Shown: positions 1 to 5,075, numbered from the stretch's first letter. The stretch is 5,898 nt of DNA from Desulfovibrio desulfuricans (GCA_003251995.1 QKDT01000190.1:1-5898); one strand, 5' to 3'. Numbers and translations are program-made. The notes: a model not told the origin generated them from the letters alone.

Positions 1-179
1 GGGGTCACGTCAAAAGGCCCTTGTGCAGATTTGTTTGCAGCCGGGCCAGCAGGTACCTCTGCGGCAGCCCTCTGCGGCACGCCGGAGGGCATACCGACAA
101 ACGCATTGGAGGGCGTAGCCGTTTGGGCATAGGCACCGGGGGCACAGCACAAAAAAATAAAAAGCAGCAATATTGGCAT
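1..179 (-). CDS. N-terminal part of an exported protein of unknown function, cut by the left edge
   Basis: An open frame starts at ATG 179-177 and stays open to the window edge, giving 59 codons. It begins MPILLLFIFLCCAPGAYA followed by QT. This looks like a Sec signal peptide: an unbroken hydrophobic core at about residues 3-11, then a small-residue AYA ending suited to signal peptidase I after residue 18. The usual basic residues before the core are missing. The two cysteines do not form a convincing lipobox. The visible mature part is rich in Ala, Pro, Gly, Ser and Gln, as in low-complexity linkers just after export. In frame, TAG lies four codons upstream with no other start between, so the ATG at 179 is the only possible start. 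No strong ribosome site is seen. The gene is divergent from the methylthiotransferase gene. No family can be named from the visible part. Periplasmic location is inferred. Confidence 0.62.
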   Translation of the reverse strand, partial: MPILLLFIFLCCAPGAYAQTATPSNAFVGMPSGVPQRAAAEVPAGPAANKSAQGPFDVT

Positions 180-201
180 GAAGGCACACTATCCGTCCCC
201 G

Positions 202-232
202 GCTTGTCAAGGCAAGCGCTTTTGCGTACATC
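202..232. promoter_or_regulatory. Divergent promoter/operator region between the exported-protein gene and mtaB
   Basis: The 59-base spacer (180-238) must hold the start signals for two divergent genes. TTGTCA at 204-209 followed after 17 bases by TACATC at 227-232 is a weak sigma70-like pair pointing right. TTGACA, a perfect -35 hexamer, lies on the minus strand at 210-205, but no good -10 follows at normal spacing. The same bases form the palindrome CTTGTCAAG (203-211) and the dyad GCTTG / CAAGC (202-206 / 213-217), so a regulator could bind here. All of this is pattern reading only. Confidence 0.3.
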
Positions 233-238
233 TGCGCC

Positions 239-1708
239 ATGTCTGCCTGGAAATTCTACTTGGTCACATTCGGTTGCAAGGTCAATCAGTACGAAACACA
301 ATCCCTGCGCGAAGCCTGGATTACTCAGGGCGGTGCGGAATGCAGCGCCCCTGGCGAGGCGGATGTGGTGTGCGTCAACAGTTGCGCCATCACTTCCAAG
401 GGCGAAAGGGACGCGCGCAACGCCGTGTTTCGACTGCGCAGAGAAGCCCCCACAGCGCGCCTAATCCTTACAGGCTGCGCTGCCCGTCTTTTTGCCGATT
501 ACAAGCCGCGGCCCGGCGCCATTTGGGCCGCCTCTGATCTGCTGGTGCCGCAAGAAGAAAAAAGCCGTCTTCTCAACGGCCCATGGGCCGATCTTGACGG
601 TGACTGCACCGTGCAATCTGCTGCCGAAGCTCTGCCCGCAACGCTGTCCATGACATTGGACCCCGCAACACAAGCCGCGCCATCGGCCTTTCCGCCGTTT
701 CAGATTTCCGCCTTCAAGCGCGCCCGCCCCGTGCTGAAAGTGCAGGATGGCTGCGCGCACCGCTGCACCTACTGCATTGTCCCCTCAACACGTGGCAAAC
801 CCCGCAGCCGCCCAGTGGAAGAAATCGTTTCCGAGGCTCGCCGCCTGTTGCTGGCAGGGCATACAGAAATAATGATTTCAGGTATCAATCTGGGGCAGTA
901 TGGTCGTGGAACGGATACGGGCGATTTCTGGAACCTGCTGCGCACGCTTGATGCCGCTCTTGCGCCAGAATTCGCCCAAACAGCACGCCTGCGCATTAGT
1001 TCGCTCGAACCTGGGCAGCTCGACCAGCTAGGGCTGGACGTTCTGCTTGCTTGCCGCATGCTCTGCCCGCACCTGCATATTTCTTTGCAGCACGGCAGCC
1101 AGGCGGTGCTCAAGCGCATGGGGCGCGGGCACTATACCCCCGCCATGCTGGAACATGCAGTCGATGCGCTGTCTGGGCAGTGGCCTGTCATGGGGCTGGG
1201 CGCGGATATCATAGCGGGCTTTCCTGGTGAAACAGAAGACGACATGCGCCAGTTGCTGGAACTGATCGAACGGCTGCCCATGAGCTACGCCCATGTGTTT
1301 CCGTATTCGCGGCGTCCCGGCACGGCGGCAGACCGGTTTGACGGGCAAATTCCCCACAGCCTCAAGCTTGAACGCGCCGCCCGGCTGCGGGAGGCCGTGG
1401 GCCGTAAGCAGCAAGCATTTCTGGCTGAGCAGCTCAAGCTGCCCCGCATGCTGGTGGCGGCAGACAATCCGCAGGCATTTACAGAATCTGCACCAGATGC
1501 GGCCCCCGCTGCAACCAGCGAGGCCACAGGCAGCGCAGTCAAGCCGCAGAAAAAAGCCATCAAGGGCGTTAACGAATACTATGCCGCCTGCTCCATACGC
1601 ATGCCCGCGCAAGGCAAAAGACCCGGCGCGGATGCGGGGCTGTTGCCAGTGCGCCCTGTTGCCCTGACAGACAAAGGCCTGGTAGTGGAGCTGCTGGAGC
1701 AGAAATAA
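239..1708 (+). CDS. mtaB: MtaB/MiaB-family radical-SAM tRNA methylthiotransferase (probably t6A37-specific)
   Basis: This 489-residue protein should add a methylthio group to the modified adenosine at position 37 of tRNA, next to the anticodon, using S-adenosylmethionine and two [4Fe-4S] clusters in the cytoplasm. The N-terminal domain has the three cluster cysteines C13 (TFGCKVNQYE), C49 (VNSCAIT) and C80 (LTGCAAR). The radical-SAM motif CxxxCxxC is at C172, C176 and C179 (DGCAHRCTYC). IAGFPGETEDD at about 325-335 and FPYSRRPGT at about 354-362 are typical of the family. The GCKVNQYE wording favours MtaB (threonylcarbamoyladenosine as substrate) over MiaB. The C-terminal TRAM-like RNA-binding region is degenerate and is split by an Ala/Pro/Thr-rich stretch at about 410-440. 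No other in-frame start exists between the stop at 179-181 and ATG 239, and no Shine-Dalgarno sequence is visible. The gene appears to be transcribed alone and ends before a strong terminator. The family is sure; the exact substrate is less so. Confidence 0.9.
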   Translation: MSAWKFYLVTFGCKVNQYETQSLREAWITQGGAECSAPGEADVVCVNSCAITSKGERDARNAVFRLRREAPTARLILTGCAARLFADYKPRPGAIWAASDLLVPQEEKSRLLNGPWADLDGDCTVQSAAEALPATLSMTLDPATQAAPSAFPPFQISAFKRARPVLKVQDGCAHRCTYCIVPSTRGKPRSRPVEEIVSEARRLLLAGHTEIMISGINLGQYGRGTDTGDFWNLLRTLDAALAPEFAQTARLRISSLEPGQLDQLGLDVLLACRMLCPHLHISLQHGSQAVLKRMGRGHYTPAMLEHAVDALSGQWPVMGLGADIIAGFPGETEDDMRQLLELIERLPMSYAHVFPYSRRPGTAADRFDGQIPHSLKLERAARLREAVGRKQQAFLAEQLKLPRMLVAADNPQAFTESAPDAAPAATSEATGSAVKPQKKAIKGVNEYYAACSIRMPAQGKRPGADAGLLPVRPVALTDKGLVVELLEQK

Positions 1709-1731
1709 CCCGCAGCTTGTGATTCAAAGAC

Positions 1732-1770
1732 AAAAAAGGAAAGGCGGCTACAGCCACCTTTCCTTTTTTT
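1732..1770. terminator. Bidirectional intrinsic terminator between convergent genes
   Basis: A run of six A (1732-1737) opens a long stem, GGAAAGG-C-GGC, closed by the loop TACA (1749-1752) and the return arm GCC-A-CCTTTCC, then seven T (1764-1770). There is a single C/A mismatch in the stem. The A-run on one side and T-run on the other let it stop transcription of mtaB from the left and of the DJ-1-family gene from the right. Confidence 0.92.
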
Positions 1771-1796
1771 ATTGAATACAAAAACGTGTGGTCACG

Positions 1797-1855
1797 CTGC
1801 TGCCGCAGAGGACAAACCCGCAATCTGACTGATTGCCGGTTTTCGTTGGCAGCAG
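1797..1855. repeat. Nested hairpin just after the DJ-1-family gene
   Basis: The outer arms CTGCTGCC (1797-1804) and GGCAGCAG (1848-1855) pair perfectly over 8 bases. Inside them a second hairpin pairs AAACC-c-GCAATC (1814-1825) with GATTGC-c-GGTTT (1831-1842) around the loop TGACT, giving 11 pairs with one C/C mismatch. On the minus strand it lies 5 bases after the stop codon of the DJ-1-family gene. It may slow polymerase or protect the mRNA 3' end ahead of the main terminator. It lacks a proper T-run of its own. Confidence 0.55.
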
Positions 1856-1859
1856 TGCG

Positions 1860-2441
1860 TTAGATGCTGATCGTTGCGCCCAGCAGTTTAACAAACTCGG
1901 CAATCAGGGCGGGATGGGCAGGCCACGCGGGAGCGGTAACCAGGTTGCCATCCACTGTTGCGCTGGACAGGGTTTCGTTAAAATCGCACCAGGTAGCGCC
2001 AGCGTCCACCACATCGGGCTTCACAGCCGGGTAGGCAGTGCAGCTACGGTTTTTCAGCACGCCAGCAGAAACAAGAATTTGCGGGCCGTGGCATACGGCG
2101 GCAATGGGCTTTTTGGCGTTGTTGAATTCACGCACGATTTCCAGAATACGGGGGTTCAGGCGCAGATATTCAGGGGCGCGACCGCCAGGAATGACAAGAC
2201 CCGCATAATCAGCGGTATTCACCTTGTCGAAATCGTAGTTGATGCCAAAATTGTGTCCGCGTTTTTCAGAATAGGTCTGGTCGCCCTCAAAGTCATGGAT
2301 GGCAGTGCGCACGCTTTCGCCGGTCTTTTTTCCGGGGCATACGGCGTGAACTTCATAGCCGAGCATCTGCAGCATCTGGAAAGGCACCATGATTTCATAA
2401 TCTTCAACATAGTCGCCAGCCAGCACCAGAATTTTTTTCAT
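1860..2441 (-). CDS. DJ-1/PfpI-family protein (glutamine-amidotransferase-like fold)
   Basis: This 193-residue protein belongs to the DJ-1/ThiJ/PfpI superfamily, whose members act as glyoxalase III or deglycase enzymes, chaperones, or (early claims) proteases in stress defence. It opens with the strand MKKILVLAGD, then YVEDYE, which carries the conserved acidic residue Glu13. The nucleophile elbow AAVCHGPQIL holds Cys117 followed by His118. LVIPGGRAPEYL at about 82-93 and the stretch TAYPAVKPDVVDAGATW at 135-151 are characteristic. The length is normal for a full single-domain member. The start is taken at ATG 2441 because GGAGGA lies six bases upstream; a TTG 12 bases further out would swallow that ribosome site. 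The gene stands alone, convergent with mtaB and divergent from the zinc-ribbon gene. The plant-DJ-1D-like wording suggests glyoxalase-type activity, but the substrate cannot be read from sequence. Confidence 0.92.
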   Translation of the reverse strand: MKKILVLAGDYVEDYEIMVPFQMLQMLGYEVHAVCPGKKTGESVRTAIHDFEGDQTYSEKRGHNFGINYDFDKVNTADYAGLVIPGGRAPEYLRLNPRILEIVREFNNAKKPIAAVCHGPQILVSAGVLKNRSCTAYPAVKPDVVDAGATWCDFNETLSSATVDGNLVTAPAWPAHPALIAEFVKLLGATISI

Positions 2442-2473
2442 AGTTTCCTCCAAACGGGGAGCAGCCCGTTAAC

Positions 2474-2519
2474 CCGGCCTAAGCCGGTGGTTGCGCGGCG
2501 GCTGAACGGTAAAATACCG
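2474..2519. repeat. Two small hairpins in the leader of the DJ-1-family gene
   Basis: CCGGC-CTAA-GCCGG (2474-2487) and CGGTA-AAA-TACCG (2507-2519) are perfect 5-base inverted repeats 19 bases apart. If transcription starts at the promoter proposed near 2543-2572, both lie in the untranslated leader, 33 to 78 bases before the start codon. They could be leader hairpins or DNA operators. Five-base arms also occur by chance. Confidence 0.35.
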
Positions 2520-2542
2520 CCCTTGCCTTGACCGTATATATA

Positions 2543-2572
2543 CTTATATATGCACACAAAGCATGTGGGCAA
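2543..2572 (-). promoter_or_regulatory. Probable promoter of the DJ-1-family gene
   Basis: Reading the minus strand, TTGCCC (2572-2567) is followed by TATATA (2550-2545) after 16 bases or TATAAG (2548-2543) after 18. The block 2534-2552 is almost pure alternating A/T in otherwise GC-rich DNA, and includes the self-complementary GTATATATAC. This would give a leader of roughly 95 bases. Confidence 0.5.
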
Positions 2573-2712
2573 GCCCCCTTGGCCCACCGCCGCGGCCCGC
2601 CATTACCGTGTGCAGGCACGCACCTTGGCGGCAGCGCATGGGGATAAGCGACCCAAGAGCAAGATATGGCGTATTTGCTCGTTACAAGGCTTGCAACACA
2701 GTTAAGCATTTA

Positions 2713-2728
2713 TGTGACCATTGCCACA
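2713..2728. promoter_or_regulatory. CRP/FNR-family-like operator candidate
   Basis: TGTGA, six bases, then CCACA differs from the classical CRP dyad TGTGA-N6-TCACA at one position. It lies about 165 bases before the expected transcription start of the zinc-ribbon gene, far for direct activation. Sulfate reducers carry several CRP/FNR-type regulators, but their sites vary, so this is a weak call. Confidence 0.2.
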
Positions 2729-2748
2729 GCGGGTCATGCAGTCTTTAT

Positions 2749-2775
2749 CCGTAAAGCTCAAAATTTCTTTTACGG
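2749..2775. repeat. Inverted repeat CCGTAAA / TTTACGG
   Basis: Seven-base perfect arms at 2749-2755 and 2769-2775 enclose 13 mostly A/T bases. The last three bases of the right arm (CGG) are also the first three bases of the next stem (2773-2779), so both stems cannot form fully at once. TAAAGCTC also occurs twice, at 2752-2759 and 2777-2784. Confidence 0.4.
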
Positions 2776-2830
2776 CTAAAGCTCCTTTGCCATCTGGGCA
2801 AAATCCGTTTGACGGGCAAACAGTTAGCCG
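2773..2830 (+). ncRNA. Possible three-way-junction RNA fold upstream of the zinc-ribbon gene
   Basis: CGGCTAA (2773-2779) pairs with TTAGCCG (2824-2830), and the enclosed 44 bases contain two complete hairpins. These are TTTGCC-ATCTG-GGCAAA (2786-2802) and GTTTG-ACGGG-CAAAC (2807-2821). Joining segments are 6, 4 and 2 bases. Such a layout resembles compact leader RNAs or small RNAs, but I recognise no known riboswitch core. The strand is assigned only because the downstream gene is on the plus strand; the dyads read equally well on the minus strand. Perfect 7-base arms at this distance can arise by chance, so this is a hypothesis. Confidence 0.3.
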
Positions 2831-2844
2831 CGCAAGTTTTCAAC

Positions 2845-2871
2845 ATCCGCCAGGGCGGATACGCATATACT
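2845..2871 (+). promoter_or_regulatory. Probable promoter with overlapping dyad for the zinc-ribbon gene
   Basis: TATACT (2866-2871) is a good -10 hexamer. No clear -35 lies at 17 bases; the nearest TTTTCA and TTCAAC are too far. The gap is filled by the palindrome ATCCGCC-AG-GGCGGAT (2845-2860), placed where an activator or repressor would sit. Predicted transcription start is near 2878, leaving a leader of about 70 bases. Confidence 0.42.
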
Positions 2872-2950
2872 GACACGCTGTTTTAGCCCCCTTGTGTTGC
2901 GGCATGCCGCCGTAACCGTTTCATCTTGGCAACGAATCAGGAGAAAAATC

Positions 2951-3211
2951 ATGCCCATGTACGATTTTGTCTGCACGGCCTGCGGTAATAAATTTGAAGA
3001 CCTTGTGTTTGGTGATGAACTTCCCGCCTGCCCCCAGTGCGCCTCCCCCGCCACAGAAAAGCAGATGTGCGTACCCAGCCCGCTGAAGACCGGGGCCTTT
3101 CCCTATAAGCCGGGGCCTGTTCGCCCCATGGGCAACGGCATGCCCCCTTCATGCGCCGCTGGCGGCGGATGTGGCGGATGCGGCGGAAATTCTGGTGGAT
3201 CTCAAGCATAA
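2951..3211 (+). CDS. FmdB-type small zinc-ribbon protein
   Basis: This 86-residue protein opens MPMYDFVCTACGNKFEDLV, the signature of the FmdB putative regulatory family. Cys8, Cys11, Cys27 and Cys30 form two CxxC knuckles that should bind one zinc ion. The family is named after a proposed regulator of formamidase genes in Methylophilus, but most members have no proven role. After the ribbon comes a Pro/Gly-rich middle (about 43-66) and a Gly/Cys tail with Cys68, Cys74 and Cys77 (GGGCGGCGG), which may bind metal or be disordered. ATG 2951 is supported by AGGAG at 2939-2943, seven bases away. A second Met two codons on is less likely. The gene has its own promoter and a 114-base gap to yicC, so it is probably transcribed alone. 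The fold is sure; the role is not. Confidence 0.88.
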   Translation: MPMYDFVCTACGNKFEDLVFGDELPACPQCASPATEKQMCVPSPLKTGAFPYKPGPVRPMGNGMPPSCAAGGGCGGCGGNSGGSQA

Positions 3212-3268
3212 TACGCTGAATTTTAAAATAAAAAATATTTCACTACAGCGCTGGGCCAAGGGCGTTTG

Positions 3269-3297
3269 TTGCATTCGCAAGCCCCTTGCTCTACACT
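3269..3297 (+). promoter_or_regulatory. Sigma70-like promoter for the yicC-remA-gmk cluster
   Basis: TTGCAT (3269-3274), exactly 17 bases, then TACACT (3292-3297) match the -35/-10 consensus well at ideal spacing. Expected transcription start is near 3304, giving a short leader of about 22 bases that still holds the ribosome site AGGAAGGA (3314-3321) of yicC. An imperfect dyad, CAAGGGC (3257-3263) / GCCCCTTG (3281-3288), brackets the -35 box and could be an operator. Confidence 0.62.
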
Positions 3298-3325
3298 GTT
3301 GCATATCTTTAGCAGGAAGGAAGCT

Positions 3326-4207
3326 ATGCTCCGTAGCATGACAGGCTTTGGCCGCTGCCTAGTGGAAAATGATTACACCACCCAGCAATGGGAGGTTAAA
3401 AGCGTTAACAGTCGCCACCTTGACCTCAAGTGGCGTTTGCCGCTCTCTGTGCGCAGTCTTGAACCGCGCCTTGAAAAGGTCGTGCGGCGCTACGCCTCGC
3501 GCGGACGTGTGGATGTGAGCCTGGTTTTGCAGTACGCGCCGGGCAACTCACCCGCCATGCGCTTTGACATGGTTCAGGCCGCCGCCATGCTTGATAACTT
3601 GCAGGCGCTGTCTGATGCGCGCGGCGACACCTTTGCCCCCGACTTCAACGCGCTGTTGCAGATCCCCGCACTTTGGGGCGACAGCGGTGAAGAGATGGAC
3701 GAAGACACCGCCCGCTGCCTTGAAGAAGGCCTGGCCCTTGCGCTGGAAGACTGGAACGAGGCCCGCTCTGCCGAAGGCCGCGCTCTTGCCACTGATATGC
3801 ACTCCCGCATCCTGCGCATGGAAGAATGGACTGGCCTTATTGCCGAGCGCGCACCCAATATCAAGGAAGAACGGGCCAACGCCCTGCGTGAACGCCTGGG
3901 CGAGGCTCTCTCCCAAAATGGGCAAGAGCTGGAAGAAGGCCGCTTTTTGCAAGAGGCTGTGATTTTGGCTGACCGCCTGGATGTGAGCGAAGAACTCACC
4001 CGGCTCAACACGCACCTGGCGCGCCTGCACGATCTGCTGCAAACCGGCGGCGATGCCGGTCGTCGGCTCGATTTCACGCTGCAAGAGTGCTTTCGCGAGA
4101 TTAATACCTGCGGCAACAAACTGCCCGATGTGCAGCTTTCGCGCATGGTGGTTGATTTTAAAAACGAACTGGAAAAATGCCGCGAGCAGGTTCAAAATCT
4201 GGAATAA
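3326..4207 (+). CDS. yicC: YicC-family endoribonuclease
   Basis: This 293-residue protein matches the YicC/YloC family in length and layout. The N-terminal domain begins MLRSMTGFGR, followed by WEVKSVNSRHLD (22-33) and SRGRVDVSL (58-66), both family hallmarks. The C-terminal DUF1732 domain carries ADRLDVSEELTRLNTHL (215-231) and GRRLDFTLQECFREINTCGNK (245-265). E. coli YicC is reported to be an endoribonuclease that cuts RNA, including the small RNA RyhB; a similar cytoplasmic role is inferred here. The stretch at about 120-200 is highly charged and likely helical. ATG 3326 is chosen because AGGAAGGA ends four bases upstream and the product starts as the family does; an earlier in-frame start at 3266 would lie before the promoter. 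The RemA-like gene begins 2 bases after its stop, so the two should be co-transcribed. Confidence 0.93.
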   Translation: MLRSMTGFGRCLVENDYTTQQWEVKSVNSRHLDLKWRLPLSVRSLEPRLEKVVRRYASRGRVDVSLVLQYAPGNSPAMRFDMVQAAAMLDNLQALSDARGDTFAPDFNALLQIPALWGDSGEEMDEDTARCLEEGLALALEDWNEARSAEGRALATDMHSRILRMEEWTGLIAERAPNIKEERANALRERLGEALSQNGQELEEGRFLQEAVILADRLDVSEELTRLNTHLARLHDLLQTGGDAGRRLDFTLQECFREINTCGNKLPDVQLSRMVVDFKNELEKCREQVQNLE

Positions 4208-4209
4208 GC

Positions 4210-4464
4210 ATGCCTCGCGAACGACTTATCAATATTGGTTTTGGCAACTATGTGCTGGCGGGTCGGGTTGTGGGCATTGTCAGCCCCGCATCCTCGCCCA
4301 TGAAACGCCTTCGTGAAGACGCGCGGGCAGAGGGAAGACTCATTGACGCCACCCAGGGGCGCAAAACGCGCTCAATCCTGGTGACTGATTCAAATCACGT
4401 CATTCTTTCCTCCATCCAGCCTGAAACAATCAGTCAGCGCTTTGCGCAAGAGGAAGGAGACTGA
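4210..4464 (+). CDS. RemA-like DUF370 regulatory protein
   Basis: The 84-residue product has the near-invariant DUF370/RemA motifs: LINIGFGNYV (6-15), IVSPASSPMKRL (23-34), GRLIDATQGRKTRSILVTDS (42-61) and HVILSSIQPETISQR (63-77). In Bacillus subtilis RemA is a DNA-binding activator of matrix and osmoprotection genes. In Gram-negative relatives the role is unknown, so regulation is an inference. Length is normal. ATG 4210 follows the yicC stop by 2 bases, with only a weak GGAA upstream, so translation probably depends on ribosomes finishing yicC. Its own stop TGA overlaps the gmk start by one base. The basic patch KRLRED plus GRKTRS fits nucleic-acid binding. An in-frame start 33 bases earlier, inside yicC, would add residues the family lacks. 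Confidence 0.9.
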   Translation: MPRERLINIGFGNYVLAGRVVGIVSPASSPMKRLREDARAEGRLIDATQGRKTRSILVTDSNHVILSSIQPETISQRFAQEEGD

Positions 4465-5072
4465 TGCCCCGCGAAGGCATAGCACTGGTGCTGAGCGCAC
4501 CGTCTGGCGCAGGCAAGACAACTCTGGTCAAACGCCTATTGGCAGAATTTCCGAACATCGGCTACTCGGTGTCGTGTACTACCCGCCAACCGCGTGAAGG
4601 CGAAGTGGACGGAGTTGATTATATTTTTTTGAGCCGGGAAGAATTCGAGCAACAACGCCTCAAGGGATATTTCGCAGAATGGGCCGAGGTTCACGGCAAT
4701 TTTTACGGCACGCCTCTGGAGCCGGTAAAGGAACGACTGCACCAGGGCCAGGATGTTCTTTTTGATATCGACGTTCAGGGCGCGGCGCAGCTCAAGCTGA
4801 CTCTTGAGGAAGCCACATTTGCCTTTATCCTGCCCCCAAGCCTGCTTGAGCTTGAAAACCGCTTGCGGGGGCGTGGGCTGGACGACGAGGCGACAATAGA
4901 ACGCCGCCTTGTCAACGCGCGCTCAGAGGTGCTTCAGGCTCGCTGGTATGATTCACTCATTGTCAACGACAATCTGGATCAGGCCTACGATACCCTGCGA
5001 GCGGTATATGTGGCGGCGGGGCTTGCCCCGGCGCTCAACCCGCAGCTTCTGGATGAAATCCTGGCCCGCTAA
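4464..5072 (+). CDS. gmk: Guanylate kinase
   Basis: This 202-residue enzyme phosphorylates GMP to GDP with ATP, an essential step of purine nucleotide synthesis and recycling in the cytoplasm. The P-loop SAPSGAGKTT (11-20) has Lys18 and Thr19 for ATP. The GMP-binding region includes TTRQPREGE (39-47) with Arg41, Arg44 and Glu47, Tyr53, and GNFYGT (78-83). DIDVQGA (101-107), the lid RLRGRG (133-138) and IVNDN (166-170) complete the family pattern. Length and order closely follow E. coli Gmk, and Ala12 in place of the usual first P-loop glycine is shared with it. The start codon overlaps the preceding stop in TGATG, with a strong AGGAAGGAG ribosome site (4451-4459) inside the end of the RemA-like gene. 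Expression should thus be tied to yicC and the RemA-like gene. Confidence 0.97.
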   Translation: MPREGIALVLSAPSGAGKTTLVKRLLAEFPNIGYSVSCTTRQPREGEVDGVDYIFLSREEFEQQRLKGYFAEWAEVHGNFYGTPLEPVKERLHQGQDVLFDIDVQGAAQLKLTLEEATFAFILPPSLLELENRLRGRGLDDEATIERRLVNARSEVLQARWYDSLIVNDNLDQAYDTLRAVYVAAGLAPALNPQLLDEILAR

Positions 5073-5075
5073 CCC

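Larger units (their letters stand above)
2573..2950. other. Gene-free intergenic region rich in inverted repeats
   Basis: No convincing gene lies here. Short open frames on both strands give low-complexity or cysteine-scattered products with no ribosome site and no family likeness. No tRNA T-loop motif is seen. The left third (2573-2700) shows nothing I can name beyond small GC dyads. The right part holds a CRP-like site (2713-2728), a chain of inverted repeats (2749-2860) and the probable promoter of the zinc-ribbon gene, each listed separately. Confidence 0.6.

Noticed and set aside
1028..1612. Minus-strand open frame inside mtaB
   Set aside because: Antisense to conserved radical-SAM coding sequence; composition is that of a GC-rich shadow frame.
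2442..2453. Earlier TTG start for the DJ-1-family gene
   Set aside because: The extra four codons overlap the GGAGGA ribosome site itself; ATG 2441 is correctly spaced from it and gives the family-typical MKKILVLAG start.
1833..2531. Long plus-strand open frame opposite the DJ-1-family gene
   Set aside because: It is the antisense shadow of a clearly recognised minus-strand gene; the product has no family character and no ribosome site.
2479..2709. Possible 76-residue minus-strand protein upstream of the DJ-1-family gene
   Set aside because: It crosses the A/T promoter block and leader hairpins, has no ribosome site, and looks random.
2563..2754. Possible 63-residue plus-strand protein in the intergenic region
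   Set aside because: No ribosome site before ATG 2563, and the product has scattered Cys, His and Pro with no recognisable pattern. It also runs through the CRP-like site and the first inverted-repeat arm.
2573..2950. tRNA or other classical RNA gene in the gene-free stretch
   Set aside because: No T-loop GTTCGA-type motif, no CCA-ready acceptor pairing and no anticodon arm could be found on either strand.
3214..3250. Terminator between the zinc-ribbon gene and yicC
   Set aside because: CGCTG (3214-3218) and CAGCG (3246-3250) pair, but around a 27-base A/T-rich loop with no T-run after it; too weak to call.
3548..4195. Two overlapping minus-strand open frames (3548-4195 and 3574-4146) inside yicC
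   Set aside because: Both oppose a well-matched YicC gene; one is an Arg/Ser-rich product typical of a shadow frame. No start signals.
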